From positions 1 to 10,430 of the forward strand of contig CAZDBS010000021.1 of the NCBI GenBank assembly GCA_964503775.1: DNA of 10,430 bases. Direction: 5' to 3'. Every line of letters begins with the position of its first letter. The first letter of the stretch is position 1. The notes below the pieces were generated by a model, which saw only the letters and a list, made by a program, of their open reading frames with translations, searched no databases and had not been told where the DNA came from. Source of the DNA: CAZDBS01 sp964503775 (GTDB taxonomy: Bacteria; Patescibacteriota; Saccharimonadia; Saccharimonadales; CAZDBS01). Both the position numbers and the translations under genes were made by a program. Positions 5,872 through 10,430 of this stretch are shown here, one piece after another.

Positions 5872-6900
5872 ATGCAGAAATTTAGAAAACGGCTGAAACT
5901 GCGGAGAGGGAAGGGTGCTCCTGAGGGCGCGATTACCAATCAAACTGTCGCAGAGCATCGCGAAGATGTGCTGAAACGGGCGCGCAAGTTCAAATACCCT
6001 CTGCAACATTCCAAACATAGGGTTTTGATTATCTCGCTTATCATAACTATCCTTGCGCTAGGGAGTTTTGTCGTCTATGCCGGAGTCCTCCTGTATCGCC
6101 AACAAAGTACCAGCGCGTTTGGCTATAACATCACTAAACTAGCACCTTTCCCGGTGGCGAGGCTCGATGGAGACTTCGTACCATACGAACGGTATCTGTT
6201 TGAACTAAGACACTATCTCTACTACAAGCGAACTCAGGAAAATCTGGACTTCAATTCAGCCGAAGGCAAGAGTCAGTATGAGGGGATACGCAAACTGACC
6301 CTACAAAAAGTCTTGCGTGATGAATATGTGCGCAAACTTGCCAAACAGAATGGTGTGACGGTGAGCAAAAAAGAGATCGACACGGCTGTCACACAACTCC
6401 GTGGCCAACAAGTGATTAGTGATAACAAAACATTCGAAGGCGTACTGCGCAGTTTCTATGATTGGTCAGAGTCAGACTTACGTCGTGTGCTATACCAGCA
6501 ATTACTCAGGCAGAAAATCCTAGCCGTCATCGACAAAGACAAGGTAGCCAAAGCCGAATCTGTCCTGCAACAGATCAAAGCTGGAGCTGATTTCGGGGAA
6601 ATGGCCAAGGCTAACTCCGACGACCTGGAGACCAAAGCTGCTGGTGGCCTCATTGACCGAGTCATCACCAGGAGCAGTCGTGATTTCACTGCCGCCCAGC
6701 TAGAGACGATCTATACTCTCAAAGTCAATCAGATCTCTGATGTCACTGAGACACCTAGGGGATTGGAGATAATGAAGGTTCTGGAAAACGACGGACAGAA
6801 GGTGAAAATCGCCCATATCTTGATAGCTTACCGTGATCTCGATCAGTATCTGGATGAACAGCTGACTACCAAGAAATTGACGAAGTACATCAAGATATAA
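5872..6900 (+). CDS. Membrane-anchored SurA/PrsA-like peptidyl-prolyl isomerase (342 aa)
   Basis: A basic cytoplasmic N-terminus (1-50) is followed by one membrane helix (50-74). An extracytoplasmic SurA N-terminal-like helical domain comes next (about 95-215, with FVPYERYLFELRHYLYY and LQKVLRDEYVRKLAKQNGVTVSKKEID). A parvulin (rotamase) core follows at about 224-306: VLQQIKAGADFGEMAKANSD, the GGL turn, F at 272, and NQISDVTETPRGLEIMKV. The usual leading strand with the HIL motif is absent before the core; instead KIAHILI (312-318) stands after it. There is no lipobox, so the anchor is a transmembrane helix. It would help fold exported proteins outside the membrane. Start ATG 5872 is 5 bp after the PH-domain stop, indicating translational coupling. 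Confidence 0.85.
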   Translation: MQKFRKRLKLRRGKGAPEGAITNQTVAEHREDVLKRARKFKYPLQHSKHRVLIISLIITILALGSFVVYAGVLLYRQQSTSAFGYNITKLAPFPVARLDGDFVPYERYLFELRHYLYYKRTQENLDFNSAEGKSQYEGIRKLTLQKVLRDEYVRKLAKQNGVTVSKKEIDTAVTQLRGQQVISDNKTFEGVLRSFYDWSESDLRRVLYQQLLRQKILAVIDKDKVAKAESVLQQIKAGADFGEMAKANSDDLETKAAGGLIDRVITRSSRDFTAAQLETIYTLKVNQISDVTETPRGLEIMKVLENDGQKVKIAHILIAYRDLDQYLDEQLTTKKLTKYIKI

Positions 6901-6912
6901 AAACCTAGGTTT
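6901..6912. other. Short perfect palindrome after the parvulin gene
   Basis: AAACCTAGGTTT directly follows the stop codon. As RNA it could form only a four-base-pair hairpin, with no T run after it, so it is at best a weak plus-strand end. A second small inverted repeat, GAAAC (6921-6925) with GTTTC (6934-6938), lies just beyond. Confidence 0.25.
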
Positions 6913-6946
6913 ATTGACAAGAAACTCGAATTCGTTTCGTGAAATT

Positions 6947-7004
6947 AAAAAGACCCTTTGAAACTTGCTTGTCCGTGACGTAAGCCACGAATGTTTCTAG
7001 GGTC
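6947..7004 (-). terminator. Terminator of the 161-aa gene
   Basis: On the minus strand GACCCT pairs with AGGGTC, a small internal loop follows, then GAAAC pairs with GTTTC, and inside that CGTG pairs with CACG. The descending arm runs straight into TTTTT (6951-6947). The T run is only on this strand, so it terminates leftward transcription, about 68 bases after the stop of the 161-aa gene. The long interrupted stem is unusual for an intrinsic terminator. Confidence 0.6.
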
Positions 7005-7072
7005 CTGTCCGGAAGAGTTTCGTCGTATGTGACGGCCTCTTTGTCCCTCCCGGCTGTTCGAGTCCTCTTGTA

Positions 7073-7558
7073 CTACCAACTCCCGACGACCTCGCCACTG
7101 GGGTAGCTGACAGTGTTCCCGATGATGTCATCGAAAGCGATCTCGACATCGATCTCCTTGATGCCAGCCGTTGCGACCAAGCCAGGTCTGAGACCGACCA
7201 GGCTCAATATCACTGCTCGACTGAGTGCTTCACGCACCTTCTCACCGTGTTCCCGGAGGGTGGGTGAGAGGTGGATGATGAAGTACAGTGATTGGCAGCT
7301 CCACGAGGGGAACTCGGCCGCAATCGGGAAGCCGACTATCTGACGATCAGTGAGATCAAGATCGGTAAGGTGATTGATGGTGGTTCGAACGATGTCGACC
7401 GTGGGCAGCAACAGACAGCGAGCAACTTCTGCTCGAGCGAAGGTGACTTCAAGTGAAGCCACTTCATCAGCAGTGGGCTCTTTATAAACCAACAGTTTGC
7501 CCATGAGAACTTGCATGGGATCGATGGTCTCGACGTAGACGATGTCGATGCGAGGCAT
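7073..7558 (-). CDS. Hypothetical protein (161 aa), own transcription unit
   Basis: I do not recognise a family. The reading frame is supported by an excellent Shine-Dalgarno (AAGGAG, 7565-7570, six bases before ATG 7558), a consensus promoter and a downstream terminator. The protein is soluble-looking, with alternating strands and helices: MPRIDIVYVE, an Ala/Glu helix (29-48), QSLYFIIHLSP, a helix REHGEKVREALSRAVILSL (102-120), and IKEIDVEIAFDD (133-144). The second half (strand, helix, strand) and Pro at position 2 faintly recall the tautomerase fold, but no diagnostic motif is present. Two cysteines, 48 and 88. Codons are rich in C and G at third positions, unlike the divergent helicase, and the strong ribosome-binding site contrasts with its neighbours; transfer is possible. 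Confidence 0.7.
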   Translation of the reverse strand: MPRIDIVYVETIDPMQVLMGKLLVYKEPTADEVASLEVTFARAEVARCLLLPTVDIVRTTINHLTDLDLTDRQIVGFPIAAEFPSWSCQSLYFIIHLSPTLREHGEKVREALSRAVILSLVGLRPGLVATAGIKEIDVEIAFDDIIGNTVSYPSGEVVGSW

Positions 7559-7627
7559 GTGCCTCTCCTTTGACTCGAAGGTTCACTGAGGGTAACCCAG
7601 CGATCAGTCCGGATGGAAAGATAGCTT

Positions 7628-7656
7628 ATTATAGAATAAAGTACATTATTTATCAA
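7628..7656 (-). promoter_or_regulatory. Consensus promoter of the 161-aa gene
   Basis: On the minus strand TTGATA (7656-7651), 17 bp, and a perfect TATAAT (7633-7628). Transcription would start near 7621 and give a leader of about 63 bases with a small ACTGA...TCAGT hairpin before the Shine-Dalgarno. This is among the best-matched promoters in the window. Confidence 0.7.
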
Positions 7657-7663
7657 TTATTGA
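7653..7663. promoter_or_regulatory. Palindrome between the divergent promoters, possible operator
   Basis: TCAATTATTGA is an 11-bp perfect inverted repeat centred on 7658. It overlaps the -35 of the leftward 161-aa gene and a consensus TTGACA (7660-7665) facing the helicase. Short palindromes in A+T-rich DNA arise by chance, so an operator role is only a suggestion. Confidence 0.3.
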
Positions 7664-7680
7664 CAAAATATTAAATCAGT

Positions 7681-7709
7681 TTGAAAATTTGTCTCTCATG
7701 GTCTACATT
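7681..7709 (+). promoter_or_regulatory. Promoter of the helicase gene
   Basis: TTGAAA (7681-7686), exactly 17 bp, then TACATT (7704-7709). The predicted start near 7716 leaves only about five bases before ATG 7721, again with no Shine-Dalgarno. Confidence 0.55.
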
Positions 7710-7720
7710 AGTCTTCAATT

Positions 7721-10072
7721 ATGAGTGGAACACACACAAGCGCAGGTTTAGAACCAAAGGAACATATCGGAAATGGAGCGCTATCTGATAACGAAGGTAA
7801 AATAACTGTTGATTATGAAGCTATTGATAGCTATTTAGTGCCAGCAGCAATATTTCCTAATACTCAATACGCTAGGAATAGAGTCTATTGGGATAGGATT
7901 CGCGAAATTGTTACTGCCTATGACCCGCAAAGTACTGAATCGGAACACATGAGGCCTCATCAAGTGGAGGCTGTCAATAATTTTCGAGAAGCCGCTATGC
8001 AAATCGCGGACGGGACACTCGAAGGTGGATTGGCTATACTTCATCCGACAGGTTCCGGCAAGACAGTCACGGCTACTGAGATTATACGTATGGTCTGCGA
8101 GAGGGATGATACTCAACGTCGACTAAGGGCACTCATGTTAGTTCCTGGGTATCGTATCCTTGATCAAACAGTCGGTGCGGACGACGAATTGGGCGCTATA
8201 CGCACCTTTGCTCCGAAACTAACTGTCGGCGAGTACTCAGGAGATAAAAAGTCAACGGAAGCCGACGTGACAGTCATGAATTATCAAGCACTTTCGTGGG
8301 CAATTCAACGTGGCGATATTGCGAAAATTGATCCGGATATCATTGTGTGTGATGAAGCCCATCATCTTATTGATGGCACTTGGGCCAGAGATGTTGAAAC
8401 GATTAGTAGAAGTAAACTCCTAGTGGGGGTTACAGCAACACCTGTATATTCTGAATCTCGTAATGTCACTCGACTATTTCCAAATATATTGTCCCGTAAA
8501 ACAATGAAAGAAGGAATTGAGGAAGGGGTACTGTCCAGCCTCCAGGGATATGTGTATCGTGGAAAAACGCGGATTTCTATTTCCAGGGCGGGAGCAGATT
8601 ATAACGAACAGGATCTTTTCGAATCATTGGCAAATAGCGAAGATAACTACCTGGCAGCCAAGATATGTGCTCTCGAAGTAGCTAGAGGGAGAAGGGGGAT
8701 TGTAAGTTGTGTTCCAGGATTTGACAGAGCTCACGCTAAGATTATGGCAAAAATTCTTTCCCATACGAAAGTTAATACCCCCGATGGTGAGCGCTATATA
8801 CGGGCTGAGTCTGTGGACAGCACTGTGCATCCAAATGAACTGCAGAGAATTTTCAGACAGTATCAACGTGGTGAGATTGACGTCATTACTTATGTCAACT
8901 TATTACTTGAAGGATGGGACAGCCCAGGAACGGACTTTACAGTACTGGTTCGCCCAACGGCATCACGAGTATTGGCCGAACAAAGGATAGGCCGAATATT
9001 GCGTCCAAGAGAGGGAAAACTTGCCACAGTTCATGAGATCATCTATGAATTAGAACCCAAAGGCGTGAAGTCTCAACCACAAGTCACCCACCACGATATT
9101 ATGGGGGAGCGAGTAATACGACAGGGATATACATACAGGCGGACAGATAGTAATCGCGAAGCGAACAAAAAATGGAAAGCAAGCCCAGCTCATATATTTA
9201 GTATCGATGACTTTAGACTTGATCCGGAGCTAATCCAAAAAGTTGCCGATCTGGACGCTGTACCCCTGGAAGAAGTTCGAGTGGCATGTGGACAGGAAGC
9301 CATACCTTTTGACTGGCTTACATCACACTTGCTTTCGGTACGGTTTGATATGCATCGAGATGAAATTGAAGCAATACTAAGGGACAATGCTATACCGTCT
9401 CGCGTAGAGACTTATGATAATGTTGAGCACCATTTCTTTCCTCCACGCGCTTCTCATCTAATAGCCGAAACTTTGGGATTAGAGTTGATGCCCGATGGGT
9501 ACTTAACGTTACATGAGCTTCAAGAGTATCATCGTGGTTTTCGGCAATATTCAAAAACCAGTAAGCATTCGATCGAATCTGCTCTCGACGAAGAGGGAAT
9601 CGCTGCAAAGTTGTTTTTACGACCTGATGGATCAATAGTTAGAGCATATCCTCAAGAAGCGATAAAAGTTACACCTGTACCAAGAATAAAATCAACGCAA
9701 AAGTATGAAGAGGTTCATTTGGATGAGCAGTTTGTTCTTCCAGAAAAGTGGTCAGTAGCGGATATTATGGATTGGCTGAACCGAATTCTAGTTGATCCTA
9801 CTCAAGCTGCTTCAGCCTGGGAAACTCGAGAAATTCATACTGCTCAAAGTTGTCTATTGCATGCCATAGAGAAGCTTGGTCAAATCCCGCACGTCGTACA
9901 TAATCAGATTAGAGGAGCTATCGAACGCCAAGAAATTGAAGCTTCGAATCAGATGAAGAATGTAATGACAGCAAAAAAGTTAGATCTGATAGGTCTTGTT
10001 GCTGCGGCGGTTATGGCAAGTACGAATGTCAGAAAGTTAAAAGGAGTAAAAGGGTACACATCTCAACCGTGA
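7721..10072 (+). CDS. Superfamily 2 DEAH-box helicase with novel C-terminal region (783 aa)
   Basis: The helicase core is intact. RPHQVEAV (78-85) precedes Walker A PTGSGKT (109-115). DEAH lies at 211-214 in DPDIIVCDEAHHL, motif III GVTATP at 236-241, motif V VNLLLEGWDSPGTDF (392-406), and the arginine-finger motif VI QRIGRILRP (421-429). The arrangement resembles SSL2/type III restriction-like and UvrB-type translocases that act on double-stranded DNA. No nuclease motif is visible. Residues 532-581 and 594-648 are two similar segments of about 50 residues, each helix, IE..L...I, then a strand pair with a Pro, like winged-helix DNA-binding units. Residues 670-783 are helical. Repair, restriction-like defence or replication restart are all possible. 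It seems a single-gene unit, divergent from the 161-aa gene. Confidence 0.88.
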   Translation: MSGTHTSAGLEPKEHIGNGALSDNEGKITVDYEAIDSYLVPAAIFPNTQYARNRVYWDRIREIVTAYDPQSTESEHMRPHQVEAVNNFREAAMQIADGTLEGGLAILHPTGSGKTVTATEIIRMVCERDDTQRRLRALMLVPGYRILDQTVGADDELGAIRTFAPKLTVGEYSGDKKSTEADVTVMNYQALSWAIQRGDIAKIDPDIIVCDEAHHLIDGTWARDVETISRSKLLVGVTATPVYSESRNVTRLFPNILSRKTMKEGIEEGVLSSLQGYVYRGKTRISISRAGADYNEQDLFESLANSEDNYLAAKICALEVARGRRGIVSCVPGFDRAHAKIMAKILSHTKVNTPDGERYIRAESVDSTVHPNELQRIFRQYQRGEIDVITYVNLLLEGWDSPGTDFTVLVRPTASRVLAEQRIGRILRPREGKLATVHEIIYELEPKGVKSQPQVTHHDIMGERVIRQGYTYRRTDSNREANKKWKASPAHIFSIDDFRLDPELIQKVADLDAVPLEEVRVACGQEAIPFDWLTSHLLSVRFDMHRDEIEAILRDNAIPSRVETYDNVEHHFFPPRASHLIAETLGLELMPDGYLTLHELQEYHRGFRQYSKTSKHSIESALDEEGIAAKLFLRPDGSIVRAYPQEAIKVTPVPRIKSTQKYEEVHLDEQFVLPEKWSVADIMDWLNRILVDPTQAASAWETREIHTAQSCLLHAIEKLGQIPHVVHNQIRGAIERQEIEASNQMKNVMTAKKLDLIGLVAAAVMASTNVRKLKGVKGYTSQP

Positions 10073-10099
10073 GGCTAGGTGGAATTTTGATTGTGTCGA

Positions 10100-10128
10100 T
10101 TGCGCATCAGGGGTGGATTTGGTATTAT
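10100..10128 (+). promoter_or_regulatory. Promoter of tRNA-Asp
   Basis: TTGCGC (10100-10105), 17 bp, then TATTAT (10123-10128) preceded by TGG, so the -10 is extended. The box is 14 bases before the tRNA, leaving a short 5' leader for RNase P. Confidence 0.6.
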
Positions 10129-10142
10129 CATCTGGCAAACAC

Positions 10143-10219
10143 GGGCTCGTAGTGTAGTGGCCTAACACGTCTCCCTGTCACGGAGAAGATCGCCGGTTCG
10201 AATCCGGTCGGGCCCGCCA
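10143..10219 (+). tRNA. tRNA-Asp (anticodon GUC), CCA encoded
   Basis: Acceptor GGGCTCG pairs with CGGGCCC (one G-U). D stem GTGT/ACAC, anticodon stem TCTCC/GGAGA with loop CTGTCAC (anticodon GTC), T arm GCCGG-TTCGAAT-CCGGT. Discriminator G73 is the identity base expected for tRNA-Asp, and CCA ends the gene at 10219. All stems are complete, so it should be functional. Confidence 0.96.
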
Positions 10220-10229
10220 CAGCGAAATC

Positions 10230-10257
10230 AAGACCACCTTTCGAGGTGGTCTTTGTT
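10230..10257 (+). terminator. Intrinsic terminator after tRNA-Asp
   Basis: A perfect stem AGACCACCT/AGGTGGTCT (10231-10239 and 10244-10252) caps a very stable TTCG tetraloop, and one further A-T pair extends it. TTTGTT follows. It starts 10 bases after the tRNA's CCA and separates it from the NAD kinase gene. Confidence 0.9.
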
Positions 10258-10296
10258 ATGCTGTATGAGTCTAAGAAGAGTTTGGGTAAGCCATAC

Positions 10297-10430
10297 ATGA
10301 GAAACCTCATAATTGTGAAGAAACCATCAGAAGAAGCCGACCTCGCTGAAACGGCATTACTCGAGGCTTTGAAAAAAGCATCGGTTAGCCTGGATGAGCC
10401 AATCGTGGCAGCAATCGGTGGCGACGGGAC
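10297..10430 (+). CDS. nadK: NAD kinase, N-terminal part (cut by window end)
   Basis: Forty-four complete codons are visible. They begin MRNLIIVKKPSEEADLA, a first strand plus helix typical of the family, and end with VAAIGGDGT, the GGDGT motif whose Asp takes part in catalysis and ATP binding. NAD kinase makes NADP from NAD and ATP (or polyphosphate) in the cytoplasm. The motif lies at residues 41-45, nearer the N-terminus than in larger bacterial enzymes, in keeping with a short form. An in-frame ATG at 10258 would add 13 residues, but it sits in the terminator tail and overlaps a possible extended -10 (TGTTATGCT, 10254-10262), so 10297 is preferred. The rest of the gene is outside the window. 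Confidence 0.9.
   Translation, partial: MRNLIIVKKPSEEADLAETALLEALKKASVSLDEPIVAAIGGDG

Noticed and set aside
6913..7072. Possible tmRNA or RNase P RNA in the gene-poor stretch
   Set aside because: No conserved tmRNA tRNA-like domain, tag frame or RNase P core motif is recognisable; the structure is explained by a minus-strand terminator.
7048..7078. tRNA-like 3' end: GTTCGAGTCC followed by CTACCA-type ending
   Set aside because: The bases flanking the TTCGAGT loop do not pair as a T stem, the acceptor length is wrong and no 5' partner exists. It lies in the 3' region of the minus-strand gene.
7113..7343. 76-codon plus-strand frame inside the 161-aa gene
   Set aside because: The opposite strand has a promoter, Shine-Dalgarno and terminator; this frame has none and is a shadow.
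7336..7656. 106-codon minus-strand frame starting in the divergent control region
   Set aside because: Its start lies upstream of the predicted transcription start near 7621, it has no Shine-Dalgarno, and it overlaps the better supported 161-aa gene in another frame.
7721..10072. Helicase as part of a type III restriction system or CRISPR-linked Cas3
   Set aside because: No methyltransferase, HD nuclease or PD-(D/E)xK motif, and no repeat array, is visible in the window.
10128..10310. 60-codon minus-strand frame over tRNA-Asp with a GPTGFEP...RVRPLHYEP sequence
   Set aside because: It is the antisense translation of the tRNA gene, a well-known spurious protein in databases, and also covers the terminator.

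Overview
The window reads as a fragment of a reduced bacterial genome of the Patescibacteria/CPR type, most likely Candidatus Saccharibacteria. This is inferred from gene content and style, not from a marker gene. UGA is used as a stop, which argues against the UGA=Gly lineages Gracilibacteria and Absconditabacteria. Genes are tightly packed, several open directly after a -10 box with no room for a ribosome-binding site, and tRNA genes encode their CCA ends.

Layout. (1) 1-3322 (+): type IV pilus region. It holds the last 42 codons of a prepilin peptidase, then four pilin-like genes: three with type III signal peptides (277, 162 and 220 aa) and one PilX-like protein (391 aa). They probably form the minor-pilin or initiation complex of the pilus. 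(2) 3319-3954 (-): a XerC/D-type tyrosine recombinase, overlapping the last pilin gene tail to tail by 4 bp and broken by a 100-N assembly gap that hides most of its catalytic domain. (3) 4046-4642 (+): an enlarged nucleoside diphosphate kinase, divergent from the recombinase. A palindromic intergenic element, tRNA-Arg(CCU) and a degenerate second tRNA-like 3' half follow. (4) 4899-6900 (+): a three-helix membrane protein, a bacterial PH-domain membrane protein and a membrane-anchored SurA/PrsA-like parvulin, an envelope-oriented set. (5) 7073-7558 (-): an unrecognised 161-aa protein with its own promoter, strong Shine-Dalgarno and hairpin terminator. It is divergent from (6) 7721-10072 (+): a 783-aa superfamily 2 DEAH helicase with a C-terminal tail containing an internal tandem repeat. 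(7) 10143-10219: tRNA-Asp(GUC), a strong terminator, and the first 44 codons of NAD kinase, cut by the window end.

How it fits together: the peptidase would process the three motif-bearing pilins, and the PilX-like protein would join them in pilus assembly. The parvulin and PH proteins probably serve the membrane or exported proteins. The recombinase (chromosome dimer resolution if it is the only Xer protein), ndk, nadK and the tRNAs are housekeeping. The least explained part is 6901-10072, where an orphan helicase and an unknown protein share a 162-bp divergent control region with a palindrome at their -35 elements. I see no CRISPR array, insertion sequence or complete defence operon.
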